Shown: positions 39,144 through 47,779, numbered from the stretch's first letter. The stretch: DNA of 64,000 nucleotides from Chitinophaga oryzae (GCF_012516375.2 NZ_CP051204.2:4464001-4528000); one strand, 5' to 3'. Numbers and translations: made by a program. Notes: generated from the sequence alone by a model not told the origin.

Positions 39144-41096
39144 TTAATAAAACAGTCCAAAATAAACCACAAAGCAGATAAATGGCGCCTGGAGCAACAA
39201 GTACGAAAGGTACCATTTATCTGTCTGGTATTTCTTCCGGCCGGCCAGCCACAGTGAAACCAACACGAGGCATATGGCCAGCATGGCGTAGGGCAGCATC
39301 AATGCGATGGCATATTGTTCCGGCAGCCCGAAGCCCAATATTCTGAAATTGGCCCTGGAGGTGCTCACAATCGCCATTATAATAGCTACCAGGAAAACCA
39401 GTCCAAGCAACACATTCAGCAACATTAAGTAAAAAGTCAGGCGGCTTTTGCCGGCATGTTTATACCGGCGGTAAGCGCGGGCAGCCAGCCATAAAGAAAC
39501 ACCCGGCAGTACGACCAGCAACACCAGCCATGCGGTATACAACCAGTTCTGCCGCTGCAGCGGCAGCCTCGGGGCAAACGCCACCACGCCATCGCTGATA
39601 TGTACATTTGTCACAAAGGGGATTCCCGGCTGTGTTATGACATGCTGCCCGTCCGGCGCCTGCTCCGGGTTGGCCAGAAAGCGGTTGATCAGGCGTGTAG
39701 TCGTTTCGTTGACTACAAAGTGCCCTGTTCCTTCCAGCACATACAGAAAAGAACGGGGCAGGGAACGATGCGCCAGCTCCGCCCCTGCTACCGCAGCAAT
39801 AGGGTCCATTTCGCCGGAAAGGATGAGCACCGGGATATCGCTATGGACAGCTGCGGTGTCTTCCGCCCGGAAGGGGCCTGCGTTCCATAATTTGCAGATG
39901 CTGAACTCGTCTTTGTAAAAAGTAACGCCCTGCCAGGATTTGGCAGAGGCGTCTTCAAAAGCCTGCAGACGGTTAAACGGCATACATTCCTGGCAGATAA
40001 CCGAATAATACGCTCCGTACTGAAGGCGGAAGATACCATTGGACATATTTTCCACGAACCGCTTCAATGCCGGTATGTTCCTGTTTTTTACCTGTTCAAT
40101 GATGATAGGTATCAGCGGATAGTTATCGCGGCTGTACAGCGCCTGCTGGATGGCCAGCAGCATATCCTGCGCGTTGATCACAAAGCGGCCGCCGGGATAC
40201 TTATGCGGATCGTCCATAGGTATTATCACAGGTTGCCGTTCAAGGCCATTGATCGCAGCGGTGAAGTCCTCCCGGAGATTGGGATAGGACCGGTTACAGT
40301 CCGGGTCGGCCTTGCACTTATCGCATAACAGGTCGAGGGACCGTTTAAAATTCGGGGTTACATTTTCAAAGTAACGCACATTGGGGGGCAGCGGGGATGC
40401 CAGGATAACGCTCCGGATTCCTTCGGGGTATTCCTTCATCATCGTGAGCGCCACCCGGGTGCCGTAGGAAGTACCCCAAAGGTCCCAGGAAGTATACCCC
40501 AGCAGCTGGCAGAGATCGTGTATATCTGCCGCCATTTCACGGCTGTTATAAGCCGTCAGGTCTACTCCCCTGGCCAGCAGCGAATCTCTCACTTTGGCAG
40601 CCAGCGCGAGACGCTCTTTTGTTTCCTCTTCGGGCTTCAGATCTTTAGCGAGGATCTCCAGTATTTCCTGGTTCATCTCCGGCGTAAAATCCGGCCCGGA
40701 AAATCCTGAGCCGCGCTGGTCCATGAGTATAATGTCGCTTTCCTGCCGGATGCTGTCATACTCCGGTGAGAATACACCCACCGCTCTTCCGCCCGGGCCG
40801 CCGTGCAGGATGATCATCGGCGGCTTACCGGCTTCAGGCTTTCGCGCCCTGAATACCTGAACGGCTATACGAATTTTACGACTGTCTGGTTTGCTTCTGT
40901 TTTCTGGCACCGTCAGGTATCCGAATTGAATGTTTTCCTGGCGGAGAAAAGCCGTATCCATATCTGGAAAGGGGCAATCCGGGCAGGATGCCCAACGGAA
41001 AGAAGCGGATTTTTCCTGTGCCGGTGCAGCTGACACAGTACCAGAAAGGATAAGCAGCGTTGTCACTATCCTTTTTAAAAAAGTGTGTATGGTCAT
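39144..41096 (-). CDS. Secreted or membrane alpha/beta hydrolase, peptidase S33 (proline iminopeptidase-like)
   Basis: Start at the ATG at 41096 (MTIHTFLKRIV), giving a proper signal peptide ending near APAQE; a longer frame reaches 41129 but would overlap the preceding NusG-like gene. The hydrolase domain has ILHGGPGG (oxyanion region), LMDQRGSGFSGP and the nucleophile elbow WGTSYGTR near residue 200, the pattern of prolyl aminopeptidase-like S33 enzymes. About four membrane segments at the C-terminus (LVLLVVLPGVSLWLAA; LLNVLLGLVFLVAIIM; LPYAMLAICLVLVSLW; FICFVVYFGLFY) are unusual for the family. It follows the NusG paralogue by 16 bp and is probably co-transcribed with it. Peptide maturation or self-protection are possible roles in this context. 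Confidence 0.82.
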   Translation of the reverse strand: MTIHTFLKRIVTTLLILSGTVSAAPAQEKSASFRWASCPDCPFPDMDTAFLRQENIQFGYLTVPENRSKPDSRKIRIAVQVFRARKPEAGKPPMIILHGGPGGRAVGVFSPEYDSIRQESDIILMDQRGSGFSGPDFTPEMNQEILEILAKDLKPEEETKERLALAAKVRDSLLARGVDLTAYNSREMAADIHDLCQLLGYTSWDLWGTSYGTRVALTMMKEYPEGIRSVILASPLPPNVRYFENVTPNFKRSLDLLCDKCKADPDCNRSYPNLREDFTAAINGLERQPVIIPMDDPHKYPGGRFVINAQDMLLAIQQALYSRDNYPLIPIIIEQVKNRNIPALKRFVENMSNGIFRLQYGAYYSVICQECMPFNRLQAFEDASAKSWQGVTFYKDEFSICKLWNAGPFRAEDTAAVHSDIPVLILSGEMDPIAAVAGAELAHRSLPRSFLYVLEGTGHFVVNETTTRLINRFLANPEQAPDGQHVITQPGIPFVTNVHISDGVVAFAPRLPLQRQNWLYTAWLVLLVVLPGVSLWLAARAYRRYKHAGKSRLTFYLMLLNVLLGLVFLVAIIMAIVSTSRANFRILGFGLPEQYAIALMLPYAMLAICLVLVSLWLAGRKKYQTDKWYLSYLLLQAPFICFVVYFGLFY

Positions 41097-41112
41097 AACG
41101 AAGATTAAGCGG

Positions 41113-41646
41113 CTAAAAAGTATCGGCATTTGCCATATCGTGAATGGCAGCGAGGTATTCCGGTTTGAAGCGCATGATGATATTCCTTTGCAGGAGGTCT
41201 ACTCTTACAAGGATCTTTTTCATTTGGTCCACATGTACTACTTCGCAGGAAAGCCCGCAAAGCGGCCCTTTGGTGATCACCAGCCGCTGGCCGTCGCGGA
41301 AGCGTTCTTCAGAGACACTAATGTCTTCTCCGTGTTTTGCCACCATACGGATCTGATCGATCTGGTCCTGTTCCATCCGGGCAAACTGCTTTCCGAATCT
41401 TACATAGCTGGCAGCGCCACTCACATGCTGGCCATAATAAAATTCTTCGATACTGTTCAGCTTCACAAATACATAGGAAGGGAACAGTGGCAACTCAACG
41501 ATTTTTTTTCGATCATTCCATTGCCTGACGGTACTGTAAGTTGGTGAGAAGCTCTCCATGCCGTGTTCCAAAAGCTGACTAACTACTTTCCGTTCCTGGC
41601 GAGGCACGGTGTAGATCAGGTACCATCCGTAGTTAAAGGTACTCAT
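41113..41646 (-). CDS. NusG-like transcription antiterminator (UpxY/LoaP type)
   Basis: The 177-residue protein has an NGN domain (YGWYLIYTVPRQERKV at the start, LFPSYVFVK near 53, ASYVRFG near 82) and a C-terminal KOW-like segment (GQRLVITKGPLCGL near 118). This is the layout of specialised NusG paralogues such as UpxY of Bacteroides capsule loci and LoaP or TaA of antibiotic clusters, which let RNA polymerase read through long operons. It lies beside a 24.5-kb NRPS-PKS operon, so it is the best candidate for a cluster-specific regulator. Its own leader is about 290 nt and contains two hairpins. The 21-bp element at 41944-41964 is also found upstream of the hydroxylase/NRPS-4 operon. Confidence 0.85.
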   Translation of the reverse strand: MSTFNYGWYLIYTVPRQERKVVSQLLEHGMESFSPTYSTVRQWNDRKKIVELPLFPSYVFVKLNSIEEFYYGQHVSGAASYVRFGKQFARMEQDQIDQIRMVAKHGEDISVSEERFRDGQRLVITKGPLCGLSCEVVHVDQMKKILVRVDLLQRNIIMRFKPEYLAAIHDMANADTF

Positions 41647-41700
41647 AGCGATTATTTAATATTTTGAGAAAAAAGTGATACGGCAGAAACAGGCATGACA

Positions 41701-41726
41701 ATCCCCCTCCCCCTTTTTGGGGGGAT
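41701..41726 (-). other. GC-rich hairpin in the NusG-paralogue leader
   Basis: ATCCCCC at 41701-41707 pairs with GGGGGAT at 41720-41726, with CCCCC and T-runs in the loop. It lies 55-80 nt upstream of the ATG and has no U-run in the minus direction, so a regulatory leader structure is more likely than a terminator. Confidence 0.45.
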
Positions 41727-41833
41727 AACAGATGAGGAGATAACACGATGCGTGTTGATTAGGGTGTTCGAAAGAGGCAATGCTGTTCCGCTATAGCGTG
41801 GCTGCTATTGGTGTGGCAAATGAGAGGAGAAAC

Positions 41834-41860
41834 AACACCTGCTATGAACCCGAAGGTGTT
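41834..41860 (-). other. Second hairpin in the NusG-paralogue leader
   Basis: AACACCT (41834-41840) and AGGTGTT (41854-41860) form a 7-bp stem with a 13-nt loop, downstream of the proposed promoter and so within the transcript. Confidence 0.35.
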
Positions 41861-41943
41861 AATGATAATAAGTTAACATAGGCTATTTACGTGCGTGGAT
41901 GTCGAAAATTATTAAATTGAAATGCATACGATTTCAGGGCAAA

Positions 41944-41972
41944 ACAAAGCTATCGCTACAGTAAGTACCAAA
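41944..41972 (-). promoter_or_regulatory. Proposed promoter of the NusG paralogue with shared 21-bp element
   Basis: On the minus strand TAGCTTTG (41952-41945) is an exact TAnnTTTG -7 box. TTTG (41972-41969) lies 16 bp upstream, shorter than the usual 19. The sequence from 41944 to 41964 matches 7024-7044 at 19 of 21 bases, including TTACTGTAGCG directly upstream of the -7 box. It is about 300 bp from the ATG. Confidence 0.55.
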
Positions 41973-42397
41973 GTACCTATTGTAAAACGACTGCGTGGCA
42001 ATTGGCTCAACAGAAACTGACTATTTAAAACTTAAATGTGCAAAAACGGGTTTTGTAAGGACACTCAGAAGAAACTTCTAATAAACCGGTATCAAGTAAT
42101 CCATTTATTGGTACAGCTGGTTGAAATAGCAAACTTATGAAACTGACTTAACACCTGGCCGGAATGTCTTTTAGGTTAAAAAATCAATTGGAAACAAACT
42201 TTTTTTCATTGTAGTAAATCTAATGAATGATTTGTTAAAAAGCAAAGAAATTATATAAGATTTTTCAGCGTTATTGTTGTCGTTAATCATAGACACGCTG
42301 TGATAAAGTCTTCTGTCCACGCCTGCTTCCGCCTGGTGTTTTTTCGTAAAATGAAACCTGGCATTAAGCGAAAGCTAGATAAGTTAGAACCCATTCA

Positions 42398-42453
42398 CGG
42401 AAGACATCTTCCGATGATTACCTTCTCCACCGGGAGATGGAGAAGGTAATCAT
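42398..42453 (-). terminator. Double hairpin downstream of the ABC permease gene
   Basis: Perfect 16-bp inverted repeat, 42414-42429 with 42438-42453 (arm ATGATTACCTTCTCCA, 8-nt loop), followed on the minus strand by a second stem CGGAAGA/TCTTCCG (42398-42413). There is no clear U-run, but its place just after the stop codon at 42469 fits a terminator. Confidence 0.6.
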
Positions 42454-42468
42454 ATAACAGGCGGGGTA

Positions 42469-43467
42469 TCAGGACCTGATTTCCCGCCGCATAAAAAGAA
42501 AATATGTGCCTGCGAAACAAACCGTAGAAGCAGCCACCAGGCCTGTCACCTGTGGCCAGACAATCATCAGGCTTTCTCTGAAAGGCAAGGGCGCAGGAAT
42601 GGCTCCTGCCATCTGTTCCATGGTCAGCGGCCCAAGACTTCTGACAGAAGGCATCAGTAAAGTGGTGGCAGCATCCGTATACAGCTGGCTGGGCGCTACC
42701 CTGAAAAACGACAGCAGGATATTGTTATAGGCCATTACCTGTTCAGCCTGCAACGACGCAGGATCCGGCAATACAGCCCTCGCCACCATGTTAACCACAA
42801 TCTGGTAAAAGACGGTAAAGAACAACCAAATCCCGATGGCGGTGATCGCAGAGGTAGCCGCATGTCTGAAAGCGACTGAGAGCCCGATAGAAAGGCTCAG
42901 CCAGAAGCCCACGTATATAACGCTCAGCACCGCAAATGCCAGTATCCGGAACAATTCTGCGGCTTCTATGGGAACGCCTGTCAGCATAAGCCCTGCTCCG
43001 ACCATCAGCAATACGAGGCTGAGAAACAGCACTCCGACCAGCAACAGTGCCGCATAAAACTTCGCCAGCAAAAGATGATCGCGATAAACCGGTTGCGCCA
43101 GCAGCCTTACCAGCGTACCGTTGTTTTTTTCTGAATTGACAGCATCGAAGCCCAGCGCTATGCCCAGTAACGGCCCGAGGAAACTGATAAAGATGTGAAA
43201 AGCCGGTAGTGAATTATCGGACGTGGTCAGTAATTTCAGGTATACAAAAACGTGGTCCGGATCGTTGACGTTCTGCACTGCTTTCCCCAGGTTGGTCAGC
43301 GATACATACATAGCGCCTGCAAAAGTAAAAAGCACCAGCAGCAACATCACTATAAAGCGCCAGCTGCGGATATGATCACCGACTTCCTTACGCACCATTA
43401 CTTCAAAAGGGCTGTAGGCACGCGCTTTCGACCAAAGGCTATTAAAATAAACTAACGGACTTCCCAT
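42469..43467 (-). CDS. ABC-2 type transporter permease
   Basis: The 332-residue protein has about six membrane segments (FIVMLLLVLFTFAGAMYV; GALLGIA-type segment FLGPLLGIALGF; ALLLVGVLFLSLVLLMVG; ILAFAVLSVIYVGFWLS; AIGIWLFFTVFYQIVVN; VTGLVAASTVCFAGTYFL) and the NosY-like block NSEKNNGTLVRLLAQPVYRD. It starts within the end of the ATPase gene (16-bp overlap) and is the last gene of the NEW3-ATPase-permease operon. The substrate is unknown. Confidence 0.85.
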   Translation of the reverse strand: MGSPLVYFNSLWSKARAYSPFEVMVRKEVGDHIRSWRFIVMLLLVLFTFAGAMYVSLTNLGKAVQNVNDPDHVFVYLKLLTTSDNSLPAFHIFISFLGPLLGIALGFDAVNSEKNNGTLVRLLAQPVYRDHLLLAKFYAALLLVGVLFLSLVLLMVGAGLMLTGVPIEAAELFRILAFAVLSVIYVGFWLSLSIGLSVAFRHAATSAITAIGIWLFFTVFYQIVVNMVARAVLPDPASLQAEQVMAYNNILLSFFRVAPSQLYTDAATTLLMPSVRSLGPLTMEQMAGAIPAPLPFRESLMIVWPQVTGLVAASTVCFAGTYFLFMRREIRS

Positions 43468-44429
43468 TGGAAACTTTCTTTTTTTACATTATTCTCAAAA
43501 AAACGATGGTAGATCTCATCCAGTCCATATTCTTTTTTATGTACGCCGGTCACATTCAACCCGTTTTGTACGAAGAGCCGCACGATATCAGGCGTAACGT
43601 CTGTATGGCAGGACAGTTCCCATGTGTTGGCCGTGGTGACCAGGCTGTTGACGCCGTCCAGATCCCGGAGCTGACGTTCCAGCGCTTCCGGAGCCGCTAC
43701 TGCCTCCCGTACCGAAACCTGCACTACCAATGAATCTTTCCCGAACAGATGGCCCGACAGTGTTTCGATATTTCCTTCTGCCAGTAGTTTTCCTTCCACG
43801 AAGATGCCCACACGGTCGCAGATCTGCTGCATCTGGTGCAGATGGTGGGACGACAGTATCACGGTGAGCGCCTGTTCGCGGCTGAGCTGCCTTATGAGAT
43901 GCAGGAAGTCCCGGATACCTGCAGGATCTATGCCTAACGTGGGCTCATCCAGAATCATCACGGCAGGCTCGCGGATAAGCAGGTCCGCCAGGCCTAGCCG
44001 TTGTTTCATACCACGTGAGTAGGCTGCGGCCTTTTTATGCATCTCCGCTCCCAGCCCTACCATTTCCATCGTTTTTTGAGCACGGGAAACGATTTCCCGC
44101 TCAGCAATGCCATTCAGCCGCCCGATGTACACCAGGTTTTCCAGTGCGGTCATATTATCGTAAAACCCGGCGCTGTCCGGCAGGTAGCCTACTTTTCGCC
44201 TGACGGCGATGGGATGGCGGGTAGCATTTGTTCCACACACGATGGCCTCCCCTGCTGACGGCTCCGCAAGTCCCAGCATCATCAGTATAGTCGTGGTTTT
44301 ACCGGCGCCGTTAGGCCCCAGCAACCCGAATATCTCCCCTTTGCTGATTTTCAGGGAGAGGTTGTCTACCGCCTTTTTAGCGCCGTAGGTTTTTGTCAGT
44401 CCATGCAGTTCAATGATGGGATTTTCCAT
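43452..44429 (-). CDS. ABC transporter ATP-binding protein
   Basis: The 325-residue ATPase has Walker A GPNGAGKTT near 38, signature YSRGMKQRLGLA near 138 and Walker B AVMILDEPTLGIDP near 158, followed by a C-terminal extension of about 110 residues as in NosF/CcmA-type proteins partnered with ABC-2 permeases. It lies 6 bp after the NEW3-domain gene and overlaps the permease gene, so the three form one unit. SRGM replaces the usual SGGQ signature, as is common in this subfamily. Confidence 0.9.
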   Translation of the reverse strand: MENPIIELHGLTKTYGAKKAVDNLSLKISKGEIFGLLGPNGAGKTTTILMMLGLAEPSAGEAIVCGTNATRHPIAVRRKVGYLPDSAGFYDNMTALENLVYIGRLNGIAEREIVSRAQKTMEMVGLGAEMHKKAAAYSRGMKQRLGLADLLIREPAVMILDEPTLGIDPAGIRDFLHLIRQLSREQALTVILSSHHLHQMQQICDRVGIFVEGKLLAEGNIETLSGHLFGKDSLVVQVSVREAVAAPEALERQLRDLDGVNSLVTTANTWELSCHTDVTPDIVRLFVQNGLNVTGVHKKEYGLDEIYHRFFENNVKKESFQWEVR

Positions 44430-44435
44430 AGCGCT

Positions 44436-45269
44436 TTATCTCCTTCCGTATTTACGAATCAGGTAATACACAATCCCTAATGACAGCAGGATCACGAGCA
44501 TACCTATCCATCCCGCCAGCAGGGAAGTTTTTACAGTCATCCGAAAAGCGGCGTTGCTGTTGGCGTTATTATTCCTCACTGTAAAACTGGTCACATAATC
44601 GCCGGCGATTGTTTTATCAGGAACATGCAGCGTAGCGGTAATATTTTGTTCTTTATCGGGGTCCAGTCGGTCTATCTTTGCCGGCTCAAAGGTGGCATTC
44701 CATCCTACCGGCGCCTGCGCGGAAAGCTCCAGTCCTTCCAGCGGCAACGTGCCCGTGTTTTTTACCGTCAGTTGAATCTGTTTGCTCCGGCCTTCCGTGA
44801 TCTCGTCACTCAACCGGCCTGACGGCGTTGTCAGCTCGAGGCCATAGTTACCTTTTACCACGGCCTCCAGGTCAGTACGGAGTGTGTCCGTTGCTGTTAC
44901 GGCCACTACCGGGACCGTATATTTTCCCGGCTTTACAGAGGGCGCAGCGGTGATTTCCACGGAGATATCCTGGGTCCTGCCGGAATCCATTCTCAGTCCT
45001 GCAATCTGGCTGCCCTCTGTGCGGAACACGGTGCTCCAGCCTTCCGGGGCGGAAGCCCGAAGTTCGTACAGCTGCGTGTGACCGCTGCCGTTATACAGGC
45101 TGGCGTTGTAGCGAAAAGTCTCTTTGGCGGTAGCCTCAATATTCATCAGTCTGACGGTAAAGGCCGATCTGCCTTTTCCCGGAATTTTCTGGGCCAGCGC
45201 CGGCGTTGTAAATGCAGCAAAAGAAAAGCAAAAAAGGGATACGCTCAGGTAATTCGATAACGTTGACAT
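44436..45269 (-). CDS. NEW3-domain membrane-anchored exported protein
   Basis: The 277-residue protein has a signal peptide (cleavage near ALAQ, residue 27), two tandem Ig-like NEW3-type repeats (LYELRASAPEGWSTVF and LEGLELSAQAPVGWNATF, each with the APxGW pattern) and a C-terminal membrane segment (WIGMLVILLSLGIVYYLI) followed by a positive tail. Such proteins often accompany an ABC-2 exporter, as here. The topology is outer face with a C-terminal anchor. The function is unknown; it may be a periplasmic partner of the transporter. Confidence 0.8.
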   Translation of the reverse strand: MSTLSNYLSVSLFCFSFAAFTTPALAQKIPGKGRSAFTVRLMNIEATAKETFRYNASLYNGSGHTQLYELRASAPEGWSTVFRTEGSQIAGLRMDSGRTQDISVEITAAPSVKPGKYTVPVVAVTATDTLRTDLEAVVKGNYGLELTTPSGRLSDEITEGRSKQIQLTVKNTGTLPLEGLELSAQAPVGWNATFEPAKIDRLDPDKEQNITATLHVPDKTIAGDYVTSFTVRNNNANSNAAFRMTVKTSLLAGWIGMLVILLSLGIVYYLIRKYGRR

Positions 45270-45417
45270 ACCACGAATGTTGACGATTAAGATTAATATA
45301 ATTAATGGTTAAAAAATAAAACGGGATGCGCTCCCCGGCCGGCGGCGGGGAACAGAACAGGATAACAGACCGTGGTTAAACACCGTCAGCTATCAGAAAA
45401 GTATAATAAACAGGTAA

Positions 45418-45567
45418 TCAATACGGGCCGTCCTTACGGGAGCGGGAGGCATGCAGGGACTGAATGGTAATGGTATCAGCAATAATGGTTCCGGTAGCGG
45501 TAGTTTCTCCTGTGAACGTTGGATCTGCTTGGTAAAATACTGTTTTGGCTTTTAAAATGTTCGTCAT
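45418..45567 (-). CDS. Small hypothetical peptide (49 residues)
   Basis: Short frame from an ATG at 45567 (MTNILKAKTVFYQ...), or 61 residues from an upstream ATG at 45603. It is rich in Thr and Ile, has no Cys, and ends in a basic RSRKDGPY tail. It lies 148 bp upstream of the NEW3 gene on the same strand. No maturation enzyme is adjacent and no family is recognised; it may be a chance frame. Confidence 0.35.
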   Translation of the reverse strand: MTNILKAKTVFYQADPTFTGETTATGTIIADTITIQSLHASRSRKDGPY

Positions 45568-45805
45568 GCTAGTTGAAATTGAATCGATTAAAAACAAATT
45601 CAAATAGAAAATGGCTACTCCTGCAAACAGGCCACATTGCAGCCGTGCCCGGAGGATTAAAATTTACTGACAGTTGTAACGACCGAAAGTTAAATGATCA
45701 ATTGTTAGAATAATGTTAAAACCTCTTAAAAAAAGACAAATAATAGCCACCAGCAAGGCTATCAGGTCAATATTTTTTTCCGTTCCCCCATCTTTAGAGA
45801 CGCCC

Positions 45806-45863
45806 ATACTGGTATACTCTGTTATACTGGTATCATTATTATACCGTACAGGATCTACCTTTG
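45806..45863 (+). promoter_or_regulatory. Promoter with tandem operator-like repeats for the SnoaL/epoxide hydrolase pair
   Basis: TACCTTTG (45856-45863) is an exact TAnnTTTG -7 box 25 bp before the ATG at 45888. No TTTG is present at -33. Instead ATACTGGTAT occurs twice, at 45806-45815 and 45824-45833, 18 bp apart on the same strand, suggesting two sites for a regulator. Confidence 0.55.
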
Positions 45864-45887
45864 TGTCGTCAAACAAAACAGCAACAC

Positions 45888-46364
45888 ATGCGTACGATAT
45901 CAACAGACACCTTGCAGATCAAAGACAGCATCCGGGAACTGATGGCCCGCTACGTCCGGCATGCAGATGAAAAGGACTGGGAAGCACTTGCGTCCCTGTT
46001 TACGCCGGACGGCACCTTTACGCCGTTAAACGTGGAGGGGAAAGCCCTCGTCAAGATGGAGGGCCGTCAGCAGATTGCCGAAACCATCCGCCGGAGCGTG
46101 GGAACAGCCACCGCTATTCATCATCTTTTCTCTTATGAGATCGATGTTCCGGGTGAAGGCCAGGCGAAAGGCGTGTTTTCGATGGAAGACTACCTCCTTC
46201 GTCCCGATACGGAACCGCTGCCGCCGGCAGCAAACGGTCATATTCCCGCATTCCGGTCACTGCACGGATATGGCCATTACCACGGAGATTACGAACTGCG
46301 GGATGGCGTTTGGTACATCAAAAAATTAATTCAGACAAGGATAAAACTCGACTTCACTTTTTAA
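45888..46364 (+). CDS. SnoaL/NTF2-like protein
   Basis: Start at the ATG at 45888 (MRTISTDTLQIKD); an in-frame TTG at 45861 overlaps the -7 box. The 158-residue protein has the NTF2-like pattern: N-terminal helix with YVRHADEKDWEALASLF, TPDGTFT, then AIHHLFSYEID and a C-terminal YELRDGVWYIKKL. Members of this group are isomerases, dehydratases or binding proteins; the reaction is not readable here. The epoxide hydrolase gene follows after 12 bp, so they form an operon and may act on the same small molecule. Confidence 0.75.
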   Translation: MRTISTDTLQIKDSIRELMARYVRHADEKDWEALASLFTPDGTFTPLNVEGKALVKMEGRQQIAETIRRSVGTATAIHHLFSYEIDVPGEGQAKGVFSMEDYLLRPDTEPLPPAANGHIPAFRSLHGYGHYHGDYELRDGVWYIKKLIQTRIKLDFTF

Positions 46365-46376
46365 AAACAAAGAACC

Positions 46377-47594
46377 ATGAGCGCAACATTAGTTCCATTT
46401 AAAGTAGCGGTACCCGAAGAGGTACTGGCAGATCTTCAGGACCGCCTTCGCAGCACACGCTGGGCAGAAGACCTGAACAACGACGATTCCTATTACGGTA
46501 TCAGCACCGCTTACCTCAAAGATATTGCGGACCATTGGCTCCACACATACGACTGGAAAAAAGCCGAGGCGAAACTGAACGCTTTCCAACAATATAAAGT
46601 CACCATCGACGGCCAGCCGGTACACTTTATCTATGAAAAAGGAAAAGGCCCCAATCCAACACCTATTATTCTCTCCCACGGATGGCCGTGGACCTACTGG
46701 CACTGGAGTAAAATCATCCCGGCGCTGACAGATCCGGCCGCCCATGGCGGCGATCCGGACCAATCCTTCGATGTCATCATCCCGTCTTTACCCGGCTTTG
46801 GCTTTTCTACACCGCTGAAAGACGGCGAAATGAACTTCTGGAAAATGGCTGAGATCTGGCACCGGCTTATGACAGAGGTACTGGGCTATAAAAAATACGC
46901 CGCTTCCGGTTCCGATTACGGGATGCTGGTCACCGCGCAACTCGGCCATAAATATGCCGGTGAATTAATTGGCGTCCACCTTGGCCAGGAAATGCCGCTC
47001 ATGATATTCCAAAGCGAACGTCCCTGGGACCTGACAGAGGGACACCTGGTTCCCGCCGGAGCGTCGCAGGAGTTACGGGACGGTATCCTTCACTTTCAGC
47101 GCACCTACGCCTCCCACGTGGCGGTACATATGCTGGACCCGCAGACCATTACTCACGGCCTAAACGACTCTCCCACAGGCATGCTGGCCTGGATACTGCA
47201 GCGCTGGAAAAAATGGAGCGACCCTCACCAGGATTTTGAAACGGTGTTTTCCAAAGACGACATCATCACCTTTGCCATGATTTACTGGGTGAACCAATCC
47301 ATCGGCAGCTCTATCCGTGCGTACTCCAACGCCAGCCGGTACCCGTGGAAACCTTCGCATAACCGGCAGCCGGCAGTAGAAGCGCCCACCGGTTTCACTT
47401 TCCTGACAGGCGACGCCTATCCTCCCCTGGCAACGGCAGACAACCGCGTGGATATTTTTAAAAACGGGCCCCTTGCCAGCCAGTTTAATACCGTATATGC
47501 GAAAGCGTTTGAAAAAGGCGGTCACTTCGGCCCCTGGGAAAACCCGGAGGCCTTTATTGAAGGCATCCGCGATACGTTCCGGATACTAAAATAA
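46377..47594 (+). CDS. Epoxide hydrolase (alpha/beta fold, EHN domain)
   Basis: The 405-residue protein has the N-terminal EHN lid region (VAVPEEVLADLQDRLRSTRW) and the hydrolase core with LSHGWPWTYWHW (HGWP oxyanion motif near 101), a nucleophile Asp in AASGSDYGM near 180, and the catalytic His in KGGHFGPWENP near 387. It resembles microsomal and juvenile-hormone epoxide hydrolases in layout. The final segment FGPWENPEAFIEGI is typical. It is co-transcribed with the SnoaL-like gene and is followed by a strong terminator. The substrate is unknown, and a link to the NRPS cluster is not supported. Confidence 0.88.
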   Translation: MSATLVPFKVAVPEEVLADLQDRLRSTRWAEDLNNDDSYYGISTAYLKDIADHWLHTYDWKKAEAKLNAFQQYKVTIDGQPVHFIYEKGKGPNPTPIILSHGWPWTYWHWSKIIPALTDPAAHGGDPDQSFDVIIPSLPGFGFSTPLKDGEMNFWKMAEIWHRLMTEVLGYKKYAASGSDYGMLVTAQLGHKYAGELIGVHLGQEMPLMIFQSERPWDLTEGHLVPAGASQELRDGILHFQRTYASHVAVHMLDPQTITHGLNDSPTGMLAWILQRWKKWSDPHQDFETVFSKDDIITFAMIYWVNQSIGSSIRAYSNASRYPWKPSHNRQPAVEAPTGFTFLTGDAYPPLATADNRVDIFKNGPLASQFNTVYAKAFEKGGHFGPWENPEAFIEGIRDTFRILK

Positions 47595-47605
47595 GCCCTC
47601 CCCCG

Positions 47606-47638
47606 AAAACAAAGAGGTCCTTGTAACCTCTTTGTTTT
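47606..47638 (+). terminator. Rho-independent terminator after the epoxide hydrolase
   Basis: AAAACAAAGAGGT (47606-47618) and ACCTCTTTGTTTT (47626-47638) form a perfect 13-bp stem with a 7-nt loop ending in a T-rich tract, 12 bp after the stop codon. It would also work on the opposite strand because of the A-run. Confidence 0.85.
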
Positions 47639-47779
47639 TATTTGAAAAGGGGAAAAAGTTGCAAATATGTTCATATGTATATACATTTAATAGAGAAAAG
47701 ATATACCTGGCAGGCAGACAGCTGAACAATGAACTACAGGTTGCCCTTGGGATATATCATCCGTTATGAAAATTTATAC

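Larger units (their letters stand above)
41647..42468. other. 822-bp non-coding region upstream of the NusG paralogue
   Basis: No convincing gene is seen. Holds a promoter-like element (41944-41972), two leader hairpins on the minus-strand transcript (41834-41860 and 41701-41726), and a terminator-like double hairpin for the ABC permease gene (42398-42453). The stretch 41990-42397 is AT-rich and I see no defined element in it. Confidence 0.6.

Noticed and set aside
45418..45567. RiPP precursor peptide
   Set aside because: No Cys, no recognisable leader motif and no maturation enzyme adjacent; kept only as a weak small gene.
45664..45903. Minus-strand 79-codon frame
   Set aside because: It overlaps the start and promoter (-7 box and direct repeats) of the divergent SnoaL gene and has no family pattern beyond a hydrophobic stretch.
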